A stretch of 49,165 bases of DNA from Bacillota bacterium (GCA_023393115.1 JAEWMS010000001.1:1-49165); one strand, 5' to 3'; positions 1-9,796 are shown, counted from the stretch's first letter. Numbers and translations: made by a program. Notes: generated from the sequence alone by a model not told the origin.

Positions 1-102
1 CGAGATGGATACACCCGTTCCCATACCGAACACGGCAGTTAAGCATCTCAGTGCTGATAATACTTGGCTGGAAACGGCCCGGGAAAGTAAGTCTCTGCCA
101 GA
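1..102 (+). rRNA. rrf: 5S ribosomal RNA, 3' portion (5' end outside window)
   Basis: The first ~100 bases carry the conserved 5S core: CCCGTTCCCATACCGAACACG near position 14-34, the AAGCATCTCAG segment, and the closing GTCTCTGCCAGA strand that would pair with the missing 5' end. Roughly the first 15 bases of a normal ~117-nt 5S are missing because the window starts inside the gene. The two terminators that follow suggest this is the last gene of an rRNA operon. Confidence 0.93.
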
Positions 103-164
103 TTTATATCAAGTCTTTGTGTTAATCACATAAAGGCTTGTTTTATTTTATTTAAGTTTTTTGC

Positions 165-210
165 ACAAAGACTTTAAGCTTTGAGTTAATAGCTCAAGGC
201 TTTCTTTGTT
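165..210 (+). terminator. terminator after 5S rRNA
   Basis: An imperfect inverted repeat pairs ACAAAGACTTTAAGCTTTGAG with CTCAAGGCTTTCTTTGT around a short AT loop and runs into a T-rich stretch. It lies about 60 bases behind the 5S 3' end, as expected for the rRNA operon terminator. Confidence 0.6.
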
Positions 211-249
211 TTACAACAATACAAACAAAAATATGCTTCAAGACTTTCT

Positions 250-278
250 GCCCCAAGTTCATAACTTGGGGCTTTGTT
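250..278 (+). terminator. second terminator behind rRNA operon
   Basis: GCCCCAAGTT and AACTTGGGGC form a perfect 10-bp stem with a 3-base loop, followed by TTTGTT. With the hairpin at 165-210 this makes a tandem terminator that would isolate the amylopullulanase gene from rRNA transcription. Confidence 0.7.
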
Positions 279-348
279 GCGGTTGAACAGACATACTCAA
301 CGGACATACTCAATTGTATTCCGTTCAATCAAACTCTATTTTTGTTGC

Positions 349-360
349 GCAAATGTTTGC
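349..360 (+). promoter_or_regulatory. LacI-family-type operator, upstream copy
   Basis: GCAAATGTTTGC is an almost perfect palindrome of the half-site GCAAA. The same half-sites recur at 568-579. The pattern resembles operators of LacI/GalR-family sugar regulators, especially MalR. The spacing between centres is about 219 bp. Confidence 0.5.
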
Positions 361-567
361 ACAAAAGTGTTCTGAAAAAAATATACTATGTTTCAACTCG
401 GTATATGGCATATTATACAAAAAACAAAATAATAAGAAATGTAATTATTGTATAATTAACTAAACCATGATAATATAATAACGATAGAATTAACAAATCT
501 AAGTTACGCGCAATGTACTATTTCCCGGAAAAAAGATAAATTAAGGTCATATTTTTTTGCTAATTGT

Positions 568-579
568 GCAAACGTTTGC
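568..579 (+). promoter_or_regulatory. LacI-family (MalR/CcpA-like) operator
   Basis: GCAAACGTTTGC is a perfect 12-bp palindrome with the CpG centre typical of LacI/GalR operators. It closely matches, from memory, MalR operators of streptococcal maltose genes. It sits about 50 bases before the amylopullulanase start codon, probably inside the mRNA leader, where a bound repressor could act as a roadblock. No promoter hexamers could be assigned with confidence in the AT-rich stretch 370-540. Confidence 0.6.
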
Positions 580-632
580 GTTATTAGTGAAAATATCACT
601 GATAAAAACTTAATTAAGGAGGTTTCAGTAAA

Positions 633-3600
633 ATGAAAACGACACGAAAAAAGATTCTTTCGTGGATTTTAACTTTGGCGATTGCGGTTGGACTTTTCAA
701 CCCTCTCTTGCCGATTGGGGTTCAAAATGTAGCCCAAGCTGAAATTGCTGCTCCGGTGGCGTTAACTGCTGCACTGGCTGGAGATTTCCAGAACGAATTA
801 GGGGCGGAGGCGGACTGGGATCCTAAAAGTCCTGTCACCGAAATGGTTTATTATGATAACGGAATATTTGAATTAAGCCGTTATATTCCAGAAGGCCAGT
901 TCCAATATAAGGTGGCATTGAATGATGCTTGGGACACGGCATTTCCTGCCGGCAATATAACCATATCGATACCTAATGGAGGGGAGAAGGTAATATTCCG
1001 ATATGATTCCAACACAAACCTTGTTACTGATTCCATTAACAATCCTTCGGAGTTTGTATCGCCTGAAGTAGTTGGCACTATACAAGTAACTTCCGGCGGA
1101 GCCATAGGATGGGATCCGGCTGTTGCTGATTATGATATGCAGTACATAGGCGGAGGAATTTTTAAGTTTACTGCAGAGTTAGAGGCAGGAGGTTATGAGT
1201 ATAAGATAGCATTAAATAATAGCTCTACAGAATCATATCCTGAGCAGGGAAATAAGCAGTTAACAGTTTCTGAAAATAAAGTTGTTACAATTTATTATAA
1301 TGATAATACACACTCGGTTAAGGATACCGTCAATGATACTTTTGTGACGGCTGCTCTCGCGGGCAGCTTCCAGAGTGAGCTGGGTGAAAGCGGTGACTGG
1401 TCTCCGTCAACTGAAGTAACCAAAATGCATGATGTTGATGAGGACGGTATCTATGCATTCCAAGCATACATTCCGGGAGGCACTTACCAGTACAAAGTGG
1501 CTCAGAACGGAATATGGGAAGATTGCTATCCCGATGGAGACAATATCGGTCTGGTAGTGCCTGCCGACGGTGAAACTGTGCGGTTTATTTATGATATTAA
1601 CAACAGGGAGGCCAAGGACTCCATCAATGATGTGGTAAATACTGTTCAAAGGTATATCCAATTCAAATACATCAGACAAAATAAAGATTATGATGGATGG
1701 AATCTTTGGGTATGGGGAACAGGAAAGAAAGATGGTCAGATTGATTTTACCGAACTCAAAGATGGCGCTGCCATAGCCAGAATTGAAATTGGAGCCGCAA
1801 ATAACAGTGTAGGCTTTAAAATCAGAAAAGGCACTGACTGGGCTGTGGTAGATCAGAATTTTGACAGGTCTGTAAAAACGGTGGGTCAGACCGTCACAAA
1901 AGTAACAGCTCACGAAGGTGTAGGTGAACTTGATATAGTTCCTGCGTCATCAGTACCTGCCAACAATGGCGGAGACTTTACCTTCTATTACAGGGATGAG
2001 GAGCTTTATCAAAAGAATCAAATGCATATCCTGAATCTTGACGGAAACGGTGTAAAGCTAAAAATCAACCAAACGGAATATCCCATGGTATATTCCGCTG
2101 AAAATGAACGTTTTGAATATACTCTTTCTGGTATAAAACAAGGTACTTATGAGTACTCTTACCTTATTACGAAGGACGGGCAAACTAAGGAAATTCCAGA
2201 TCCCATGAATACTGTCGACGGAATTTCCAAGATTGTACACATTATACCTCAGGCGACAATTTCTACAAAGATATCACCTGAAAGTATTTCCTATAATGAA
2301 AATGCTGTTCTTTCAGTATCGGTGGACTTGGATAAGGGAAAAGTTTCAGCTATTTATGCTGATCTGACACAATTAGGAGGAAATGAGAATACTTTTATTA
2401 ATCCTGAAATCAGTGCGGTGACTATAGCCGTAAAAGAAACCATAACAGCAGGAATCAAGGAAATCCCAATAGTAGTTGTAGATGAGTATGGAATAAAACA
2501 TAATTCTTCGGCGGCTGTTGAGGTAAAAACGAGAGTATCTGTGGGAGACCTGGATTTTGACTGGGATGAGGCAAGAATTTACTTTATGCTTACTGACAGG
2601 TTTAATAATGGTGACAAATCTAATGACGACCCTAACGGTGAAAATTATAGTGCAGATGATACTGGAACATACCGTGGGGGAGATTTTCAGGGTATTATAG
2701 ACAAGCTGGACTACCTGGACGAACTGGGCATAAATACTATATGGATCACGCCAATTGTTGACAATGTTGATTACAATATAGGAGCTAATGATGGAAGTTC
2801 TTATTATGGCTATCACGGATATTGGGCTAAGAACTTTACAAAGCTTGACGAACACCTGGGAGATATGAATACCTTCAAGAAGTTGATAGAGGCAGCCCAT
2901 GATAAAGGAATAAAAATCATGGTGGATGTGGTTTTAAATCACACAGGATATGGTCTGAAGGCAACAGATGCAGGTAATGGGGCAGGCAAAACAAATTACC
3001 CTACTGATGATGACCGTGCTACATTTGCTAATATGCTTCGTGACGGGGGAAGTGATGAAGTACAGGGTGAACTGTCAGGTCTTCCAGACATTAAAACCGA
3101 GGACCCTGCCGTTAGGGCTCAAATTATCCAATGGCAGACTGAATGGCTTAACAATGCAAAAACCAATAGAGGAGATACTATTGATTATTTCAGAGTTGAT
3201 ACTGTCAAGCATGTTGAAGATGCAACATGGATGGCTTTCAAGAATGCTTTAACCACCATTGAACCGGATCACAAAATGATTGGTGAATGGTTTGGCGCAG
3301 GGATAAGTAATACTGCTGGCAAACTTCAATCTGGACAGATGGATTCTCTTCTGGATTTTGAGTTTAATGAAATTGCTCAAAGCTTTGTAGACGGCAGAAT
3401 CGATGAAGCTAATGATTACTTGAGTAATCGCGATAAACAACTGAGTAATACTGCAACCTTAGGGCAATTCCTAAGCAGTCATGATGAAGATGGTTTCCTG
3501 TCAGTGACACTCAATGGGGACAGGGGAAAAATGAAGGTGGCCTCGGCACTTCAAATTACCGAAAAAGGGCAGCCCGTAATATATTATGGAGAGGAATTGG

Positions 3601-6600
3601 GCCTATCTGGCGCAAATAATTATCCGAAATATGATAATAGGCCTCAGATGCCATGGTCCGAATTTGAGGCAGAAAACTCTGATATGCTGGATTTTTATGA
3701 CCATTATAAAAAACTGCTGAATATCAGAAAAAACCATTCCAAAGTATTTTCAAAGGGAGGAAGAACAAGAGTAGCCGGTGGAACCAGCGAAGGATACTCT
3801 TTGGTAAAAAGGACTTATGACGGAAAGAGTATATTTGTTGCACTGAATACATCAATAAATAAGGTGGACGGAGTCACTTTCAATGTTCAAGTGAAAGACG
3901 GTTCAGTTTATAAAGATGAATACAGTGGTACGCAGTATACTGTTACTGGTGGAAAGTTAAGCATAAGTATTCCCGGAAGAGATCAGGGAGGAACTGCAAT
4001 ACTGACTACTGATTCTGTGGATGCGGGTGTACCTGCTGTTCCTGACAGACATATAAGAATTCATTATAACAGGACCAATGGCGACTATGAAGGGTATGGT
4101 CTCTGGCTCTGGAATGATGTGGCAAACGCTTCTGCAAACTGGCCAACTGGAGCGACATCTTTTGATCTGAACCAAATGGACAGCTATGGTGTTTATGTGG
4201 ATGTTCAGTTAAAGGATAATGCCAAGAATATAGGGTTCCTTGTATTGGATAAAAATACTGGGAATAAAGACGGCGGAGACAAGAATTTCATAATTAAAGC
4301 TCCTGAAATGAATGAAATATGGGTAAAACAAGGAATAGATCAGGTATGGAATTACGAGCCAGTTCAACTTCCCGAGAACACCATAAGAATTCATTATACA
4401 AGAAATAGCAAAAATTATGATGGATGGGGCCTATGGTTATGGGATGATGTTAAAACTGCTTCGTCAGAAAATGGAGAATGGCCTGCTGGTGCAACTCCCT
4501 TTGACAGCGGACATATGGACCGTTATGGAGCATATATAGATGTGCCGTTGAAGGAAAATGCACAAAAATTGTGTTTCCTGATTGTAAACAGAAATGACGG
4601 AAGTAAAGACGGAGCAGACAAAAGCTTTAACCTTCTCAATAAGTATAATCAAATATGGGTAAGAGAGGGAGATAATTCAGTTTATATTTCACCGTACAAA
4701 GAATTAGCAGTAGGACTGGCTTCGGCAGAAATTATTTCAAAAAGCAAGCTTTTACTGACATTTACCATGACTGAAGGATTAAAGGCCGACGAACTGAAAG
4801 GCGCGCTTGAAATCAAGGACGCAGACGGTACTGTAATTAATCCTGAGAACGTTGTTATCACGGGAACTACTACTGTTGAAGTTACTATGCCGGTTGATCT
4901 GGAAAATCGGACTCTTAGTGTTACATACTCGGAAAGAACCGTCACTGCAACCTCCGGCTGGAGATTGATTGACGATATATATTACTACAGTGGTGATGAC
5001 CTTGGCGCAACTTACAGCAACGGAAGTGCTGTCTTAAAGCTATGGGCGCCAAAAGCCACAAAGGTCGTTGCAAATTTCTACGATAAAAAGGATTCCTCGA
5101 AGCTGATAGTAAGCCTTGAGCTCACAAAAGGGGAGAAAGGTGTATGGTCTGTACTTGCTACACCCAACGATTTAGGGATAGATGACTTGAGAGGATATTT
5201 CTATCAATATGAGGTTACAAATGATGGAGTTACAAAAAAGGTACTAGATCCATATGCAAAATCAATGGCTGTATCCAGAGTGGATACAGCAGGAAATGCA
5301 GGTCCTGATGGAGACACCGTGGGCAAAGCAGCTATTGTAGATTTAAGCAATACCAATCCAACTGGATTTGACCGTGCTCATATCAAGGGGTATGAAAAGA
5401 GGGAGGATGCAGTAATCTGGGAAGTCCATATCAGAGATTTTACATCCGACACCAACGTTGAAAAGGATCTAAATGCAAGATGGGGAACCTATAAGACATT
5501 TATTGACAAGTTGGACTATCTTAAATCTCTAGGTGTAACACATGTGCAATTGCTTCCGGTAATGGCCTGGTATTATGGTGATGAAGCTGATATGGGTAAA
5601 AGGGAAAATGGCTATTCAGTACAAGGAAACAATTATAACTGGGGATATGACCCTCATAACTATTTTTCACCTGATGGTGCATATTCAGAAAATCCTGCCG
5701 ATCCCGAATTAAGGGTAAAAGAGTTGAAGGAGCTTATAGATGCCATTCACGATGCAGGTATGGGTGTTATACTTGATGTCGTATATACCCATATGGCAAA
5801 AGCAGAACTTTTAAATGATATTGTACCCAACTACTACCACTTCAAGGATGCCAACGGGAATAACCTTGGAGGATTCGGTAATAATCTTGCCACAAACCAC
5901 AAAATGTCAGAAAAACTTATGGCTGATTCAGTAAAATATTGGTTTGAGGAATATAAAATTGACGGAATGAGATTTGATATGATGGGAGATGCCACCTATG
6001 ATGCTATTCAGAAAGCTTGCGATGAGGCGACAACCATCAACCCGAATGCATTGTTCATCGGCGAGGGCTGGAGAACCTTCTCAGGACATCAGGCTGACCC
6101 TTCTCTCAACGGAAAGGCAGCAGATCAGGACTGGATGGACAAAACAGACACAGTAGGTGTATTTTCCGACGAAATCAGAAATGAGCTGAAATCCGGCTTC
6201 GGAAGTGAAGGAGAACCCAGGTTTATTACAGGTGGTGCCAGAGATATAAATGTAATATTCAACAATATCAAAGGGCAACCAGGAAATGTTACAGAGGATG
6301 ACCCTGGAGATATTGTCAACTATATTGAAGCACATGACAACCTTACCCTGTATGATGTTATTGCACAATCCATAAGGAAGGATCCGGCCATACCTGAAAA
6401 TAACCTGGAAATTCATAAGAGAATAAGACTGGGGAATTCGCTTGTGTTAACTTCACAGGGAACTGCTTTCCTCCACGCCGGGCAAGAGTACGGTAGAACT
6501 AAGCAATGGCTGGGTGATGGTGTTCCCGAACAGAAGTACCATGCATTAATGGATGAGTTTGGCAAGGTTTTTGGATACTTTATTCATGACTCCTATGATT

Positions 6601-8267
6601 CATCCGATGCGATAAACAAATTTGATTGGGCAAAAGCCACAAACTCTGAATTATACCCGGTTAATGCCGTAACACAGAAATATACTACTGGACTGATTGC
6701 TCTCAGAAAATCTACCAACGCTTTTAGATTGGGAAGTCAGAAACTTGTTAACTCCAATGTGACACTTATCAATTCAGATGGAATTAAAGCAAATGATCTT
6801 GTAATCGGGTATAAGAATGTTTCAACGGATAAGACAGGCACCTATTACGTATTTGTCAATGCGGACAGCAAATCTAGAACTTGGAAGCTGCAGGAAAATT
6901 TAACGTCAGGAAGGGTTCTTGTAGACAATGATGAGGCAGGAACTACAGAGGTGAAACAGAAATCTGGATTTGTTCTGACCCAAAACTCAATAGAGTTGGA
7001 GCCGCTTACCACGGTGGTCATACAGATTCCTTTTAAGGGAAGTACTTCAACGGGCGGAAGCAATTCTTCATCGGGAAGTTCAGCTTCCTCCAATAGTACA
7101 ACGGTTGAACAAAATGCAGTTAAGGTGACTATAGACAGTAATGGAAAGGCCGTTGCTGAAATCAGTAATAATTATATGCGTAACGCCGTCAATCAAGCTT
7201 TGAGCCGGACAGGATCCGGAAGGGGTGTGGAGGTTGAAATAAGCGTGGACGTTGCGCAAGCAGCAGATAGCTTAGAAATTCTCATTCCGAAAGCTGCCGT
7301 TGAGTTACTAATTCAAAATAAGGTAAGCAGTCTTAAAGTGACTACTCCTTTTGCTACTATTACCTTCGGTGAGGCAGCCCTTGCTGGGCTTTATAATCAG
7401 GTACAGAGTGATCTGAGAATTATGGTCACAAATATTGATAATTCTTCTTTACCGGAGCAGGCTAAGAAAAATGTCGGCGACAGACCGGTATTTGACATCA
7501 GTATTTATAGCGGAGAGAAAGAAATCTCGCAATTCGACGGAGGTGTGGAAGTATCGGTTTCATATACTCCATCGGAAACGGAGGACTTAGATGCCATTCT
7601 CATTTACTATATCGACAGTAAAGGGTTTGAAGCAGTAAGCAACAGTAGGTATGATCCTGTGAATAAAGCGGTTAAATTTGAAACCCGACATTTTTCACAA
7701 TATGCGGTAGGATATAACAATGTAACCTTCAAGGATGTGGCAAAAAGTGCATGGTATGCCAACGCGGTAGAATTTGCAGCAGCAAGAGGAATTACTGCAG
7801 GTACAGGTGATGAGAACTTCAGTCCGAAAAAAAGCCTGACCAGAGCTGAGTTCCTTGTAATGCTGATGAAAGCCTACGGAATATCTCCCGATACAGCAAG
7901 CGGGCATAATTTCGCAGATGCTGGAAAAACCTATTATACAGGCTATTTGGCTACTGCCAGAAGGCTCGGTATAACAGCCGGTACAGGAAACAATCTGTAT
8001 TCTCCCGACAGGGAAATCACAAGGGAGGAGATGATTGCCATGGCGTACAAGACATTAGAGGTCATTGGTCAGCTTCCTGAAGGAACAAGCGGAAAGGCTA
8101 TTACAGACTATGAAGACGCAGGGCAGGTATCAGTCTGGGCAAAAGAAGCCATGACGCTGTTTGCTGAGACAGGAATCCTCGGAGGTAGTGGTAATAAACT
8201 AAATCCCAAAGTAAAAACAAATCGTGCCGAAATGGTACAGTTATTGTATAATCTATTGTCTAAATAG
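633..8267 (+). CDS. S-layer-anchored bifunctional amylopullulanase (two GH13 catalytic modules)
   Basis: A secreted 2544-residue starch- and pullulan-degrading enzyme. Residues 1-36 are a signal peptide ending AQA. Three X25-type modules follow (about 40-335; repeated ALAGDFQNELG / ALAGSFQSELG with WDP or WSP), then a CBM41 (about 340-440) and beta-sandwich modules. The first GH13 domain (about 645-1030) has nucleophile D856 (YFRVDT), acid/base E885 (GEWFG) and D951 (SSHDED). Two more CBM41 modules lie at about 1139-1360. A CBM48-like domain (about 1460) precedes a second GH13 domain with the type I pullulanase signature YNWGYDP (about 1667), D1782, E1811 (GEGW) and D1902 (EAHDN). A Ser-rich linker (about 2135-2160), a spacer domain and three SLH repeats (2365-2544) anchor it to the cell wall. 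Start chosen from AAGGAGG at 617-623. Probably monocistronic, with a terminator at 8339. Each catalytic triad is complete, so both heads look active. Confidence 0.95.
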   Translation: MKTTRKKILSWILTLAIAVGLFNPLLPIGVQNVAQAEIAAPVALTAALAGDFQNELGAEADWDPKSPVTEMVYYDNGIFELSRYIPEGQFQYKVALNDAWDTAFPAGNITISIPNGGEKVIFRYDSNTNLVTDSINNPSEFVSPEVVGTIQVTSGGAIGWDPAVADYDMQYIGGGIFKFTAELEAGGYEYKIALNNSSTESYPEQGNKQLTVSENKVVTIYYNDNTHSVKDTVNDTFVTAALAGSFQSELGESGDWSPSTEVTKMHDVDEDGIYAFQAYIPGGTYQYKVAQNGIWEDCYPDGDNIGLVVPADGETVRFIYDINNREAKDSINDVVNTVQRYIQFKYIRQNKDYDGWNLWVWGTGKKDGQIDFTELKDGAAIARIEIGAANNSVGFKIRKGTDWAVVDQNFDRSVKTVGQTVTKVTAHEGVGELDIVPASSVPANNGGDFTFYYRDEELYQKNQMHILNLDGNGVKLKINQTEYPMVYSAENERFEYTLSGIKQGTYEYSYLITKDGQTKEIPDPMNTVDGISKIVHIIPQATISTKISPESISYNENAVLSVSVDLDKGKVSAIYADLTQLGGNENTFINPEISAVTIAVKETITAGIKEIPIVVVDEYGIKHNSSAAVEVKTRVSVGDLDFDWDEARIYFMLTDRFNNGDKSNDDPNGENYSADDTGTYRGGDFQGIIDKLDYLDELGINTIWITPIVDNVDYNIGANDGSSYYGYHGYWAKNFTKLDEHLGDMNTFKKLIEAAHDKGIKIMVDVVLNHTGYGLKATDAGNGAGKTNYPTDDDRATFANMLRDGGSDEVQGELSGLPDIKTEDPAVRAQIIQWQTEWLNNAKTNRGDTIDYFRVDTVKHVEDATWMAFKNALTTIEPDHKMIGEWFGAGISNTAGKLQSGQMDSLLDFEFNEIAQSFVDGRIDEANDYLSNRDKQLSNTATLGQFLSSHDEDGFLSVTLNGDRGKMKVASALQITEKGQPVIYYGEELGLSGANNYPKYDNRPQMPWSEFEAENSDMLDFYDHYKKLLNIRKNHSKVFSKGGRTRVAGGTSEGYSLVKRTYDGKSIFVALNTSINKVDGVTFNVQVKDGSVYKDEYSGTQYTVTGGKLSISIPGRDQGGTAILTTDSVDAGVPAVPDRHIRIHYNRTNGDYEGYGLWLWNDVANASANWPTGATSFDLNQMDSYGVYVDVQLKDNAKNIGFLVLDKNTGNKDGGDKNFIIKAPEMNEIWVKQGIDQVWNYEPVQLPENTIRIHYTRNSKNYDGWGLWLWDDVKTASSENGEWPAGATPFDSGHMDRYGAYIDVPLKENAQKLCFLIVNRNDGSKDGADKSFNLLNKYNQIWVREGDNSVYISPYKELAVGLASAEIISKSKLLLTFTMTEGLKADELKGALEIKDADGTVINPENVVITGTTTVEVTMPVDLENRTLSVTYSERTVTATSGWRLIDDIYYYSGDDLGATYSNGSAVLKLWAPKATKVVANFYDKKDSSKLIVSLELTKGEKGVWSVLATPNDLGIDDLRGYFYQYEVTNDGVTKKVLDPYAKSMAVSRVDTAGNAGPDGDTVGKAAIVDLSNTNPTGFDRAHIKGYEKREDAVIWEVHIRDFTSDTNVEKDLNARWGTYKTFIDKLDYLKSLGVTHVQLLPVMAWYYGDEADMGKRENGYSVQGNNYNWGYDPHNYFSPDGAYSENPADPELRVKELKELIDAIHDAGMGVILDVVYTHMAKAELLNDIVPNYYHFKDANGNNLGGFGNNLATNHKMSEKLMADSVKYWFEEYKIDGMRFDMMGDATYDAIQKACDEATTINPNALFIGEGWRTFSGHQADPSLNGKAADQDWMDKTDTVGVFSDEIRNELKSGFGSEGEPRFITGGARDINVIFNNIKGQPGNVTEDDPGDIVNYIEAHDNLTLYDVIAQSIRKDPAIPENNLEIHKRIRLGNSLVLTSQGTAFLHAGQEYGRTKQWLGDGVPEQKYHALMDEFGKVFGYFIHDSYDSSDAINKFDWAKATNSELYPVNAVTQKYTTGLIALRKSTNAFRLGSQKLVNSNVTLINSDGIKANDLVIGYKNVSTDKTGTYYVFVNADSKSRTWKLQENLTSGRVLVDNDEAGTTEVKQKSGFVLTQNSIELEPLTTVVIQIPFKGSTSTGGSNSSSGSSASSNSTTVEQNAVKVTIDSNGKAVAEISNNYMRNAVNQALSRTGSGRGVEVEISVDVAQAADSLEILIPKAAVELLIQNKVSSLKVTTPFATITFGEAALAGLYNQVQSDLRIMVTNIDNSSLPEQAKKNVGDRPVFDISIYSGEKEISQFDGGVEVSVSYTPSETEDLDAILIYYIDSKGFEAVSNSRYDPVNKAVKFETRHFSQYAVGYNNVTFKDVAKSAWYANAVEFAAARGITAGTGDENFSPKKSLTRAEFLVMLMKAYGISPDTASGHNFADAGKTYYTGYLATARRLGITAGTGNNLYSPDREITREEMIAMAYKTLEVIGQLPEGTSGKAITDYEDAGQVSVWAKEAMTLFAETGILGGSGNKLNPKVKTNRAEMVQLLYNLLSK

Positions 8268-8338
8268 AGGTATGGGATAATAATGCTCATAATCTTATAA
8301 GTAAAAAGACATATGAATAACAAGATTTTTTAATGGGA

Positions 8339-8380
8339 AGTGTAGCAAAATGAAAGAAATTTCATTTTGCTACACTTTTT
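8339..8380 (+). terminator. terminator of the amylopullulanase gene
   Basis: AGTGTAGCAAAATGAAA and TTTCATTTTGCTACACT form a long perfect stem around a tiny loop, followed by a run of Ts. It lies 70 bases after the stop codon. Confidence 0.9.
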
Positions 8381-8484
8381 TTACAGGTTGAGTAAGTACA
8401 TAAATAATTGAGTGGTTGATATGTCAAAGATAGAAGAGTAAGATTGAACTAATTGGGTAAAAAAATGTCACAAATTGTAGCCTG

Positions 8485-8513
8485 TTGACATTAATTAAAT
8501 TAATTGGTAAAAT
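8485..8513 (+). promoter_or_regulatory. sigma-A promoter for the small membrane protein
   Basis: A perfect TTGACA at 8485-8490, a 17-base spacer and TAAAAT at 8508-8513. The start codon follows 35 bases downstream, leaving room for a short leader with the GGGGGA ribosome binding site. Confidence 0.8.
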
Positions 8514-8547
8514 TAGATGAATTTATTACTTCAAGGGGGAATCAGTA

Positions 8548-8949
8548 ATGAGAGTAGCAATAACTATTTTAGTAATCATTAGTGTACTTGCATCCGTAGG
8601 TTTAGGAGTAAAATGGATTAGCGACTTTAATGATTATAAAGATCAAATTGAAGAGGCTAGCTCAACTGCAGATGATTTGGGAATCGATATAAAAGATGAG
8701 CTTAGCCAAGTAGAAAAGCTAAAAACCGCAGCATATGCACTTATCGCGGTTGGCATCCTTTCTCTAATAGCAGTAATCTTTATCGGTAAGCTAAAAAAAA
8801 TCAGTGCTATCATATTCCTTTTATCTGCGATAGTGCCTGCAATCTTTAGTCCGGTAACACTAATAGCCACATTTTTGTTCGTAATAAGTGCAATACTCGC
8901 ATTTATTTACAAACCGAAAGTACAGACACAACAAACTACAGCAGCCTAA
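8548..8949 (+). CDS. small integral membrane protein, function unknown
   Basis: A 133-residue protein with about four hydrophobic segments: 2-22, roughly 61-80, 83-100 and 104-123. A soluble, acidic, possibly helical loop (about 28-58, rich in E, D and S) lies between the first and second. The C-terminus is polar (VQTQQTTAA). I do not recognise the family. It has its own strong promoter at 8485-8513 and a good ribosome binding site (AGGGGGAAT about 8 bases before ATG). A terminator-like hairpin follows 30 bases after the stop, then a DUF4352 lipoprotein gene in the same direction, so the two may form a partly attenuated unit. Confidence 0.75.
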   Translation: MRVAITILVIISVLASVGLGVKWISDFNDYKDQIEEASSTADDLGIDIKDELSQVEKLKTAAYALIAVGILSLIAVIFIGKLKKISAIIFLLSAIVPAIFSPVTLIATFLFVISAILAFIYKPKVQTQQTTAA

Positions 8950-8979
8950 GTTCGAATTGACTAATTAAAAATTATTTGA

Positions 8980-9018
8980 ATTAACGCTGGACTAAATATA
9001 GCCAGCGTTAATTTTTTG
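8980..9018 (+). terminator. intergenic terminator or attenuator
   Basis: ATTAACGCTGG pairs with CCAGCGTTAAT around an 11-14-base loop and is followed by TTTTTT. It ends only about 20 bases before the next start codon, directly before that gene's AAAAAGGAG site. No promoter fits between hairpin and gene, so it may be a partial terminator inside a two-gene transcript. Confidence 0.8.
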
Positions 9019-9037
9019 AAAAAAAGGAGTTAATATT

Positions 9038-9625
9038 ATGAAAAAACTTACAGTTATATTGTTGATTACTTCTATCATTTTTACATTAAGTGCCTGTGGT
9101 ATGGAGGTTACATCATCTAAAAGTACAAACGAAGCTAATCAATCAAGTGCAGCAGTATCAACAGCGGTGACAACCGAGCAAGCAAAATCTACTGCAACTA
9201 CAACTTCAACTGAAGCTACAGCAGAAGGATGGACTAAAGTTGGAAAGACAGTTAAGGTGGGTGATGTAGAGTATACGATAAGTTCTATAAAATTCACTAA
9301 AGGCGGAGATATATTTGAGGCTGATGAAGGGAATACATATCTGCTAATTGACATGAATGTAAAAAATGATACTGCTGAGGAGCAGGCCATAAGTTCAATA
9401 ATGATGTTTGAATTAAAGGATAGCGCTGGAAAAACATATGACATTTCACTTGGCGGGTCAACAGCACTCGATGATGAAAAAATTGAGATGATTGATGGTA
9501 GTGTAGCTGCTAAATCAGAAAAAAGAGGCGGCGTAGCATATGAGATTCCTGAAAATGCTACCGGAATAACATTTACAATTGATGATGTTCTTGGATCAGA
9601 ATCTCAAACAATAAAATTAAATTAA
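9038..9625 (+). CDS. DUF4352-domain lipoprotein
   Basis: A 195-residue exported protein. Residues 1-20 form a lipoprotein signal peptide with lipobox LSAC (Cys 20). A low-complexity Ser/Thr/Ala linker (about 24-65) leads to a C-terminal beta-sandwich (about 68-195) of the DUF4352 (telokin-like) type, with the typical pattern VGKTVKVGDVEYTI, then TYLLIDMNVKN and a late GGVAYEIPENA. Such proteins sit outside the membrane; their molecular role is not known. Start chosen from AAAAAGGAG 8-10 bases upstream. The hairpin just before it and another at 9676-9716 frame the gene. Confidence 0.85.
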   Translation: MKKLTVILLITSIIFTLSACGMEVTSSKSTNEANQSSAAVSTAVTTEQAKSTATTTSTEATAEGWTKVGKTVKVGDVEYTISSIKFTKGGDIFEADEGNTYLLIDMNVKNDTAEEQAISSIMMFELKDSAGKTYDISLGGSTALDDEKIEMIDGSVAAKSEKRGGVAYEIPENATGITFTIDDVLGSESQTIKLN

Positions 9626-9675
9626 GTTGCTAAAGATGTAAAGTGTTATAAGAAAATTCATGGTTATAGTGGATA

Positions 9676-9716
9676 ATAACGTCGGAGATTAGTACAGCCG
9701 GCGTTATTTATTTTTG
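9676..9716 (+). terminator. terminator of the DUF4352 lipoprotein gene
   Basis: ATAACGTCGG and CCGGCGTTAT form a stem (one G-T pair) with a loop of about 11 bases, followed by TTATTTTTG. It lies 50 bases after the stop codon. Confidence 0.8.
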
Positions 9717-9796
9717 TACGGTAACAGTATAGAATTATCCATTTATTATTCAAATGAAATAAAATATAATAATCCGGTATAATAGTTTTATAAGAT

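Noticed and set aside
1407..2900. Several 60-175-codon minus-strand ORFs inside the amylopullulanase gene
   Set aside because: All lie antisense to coherent CBM41 and GH13 modules and have no ribosome binding sites or domain signals.
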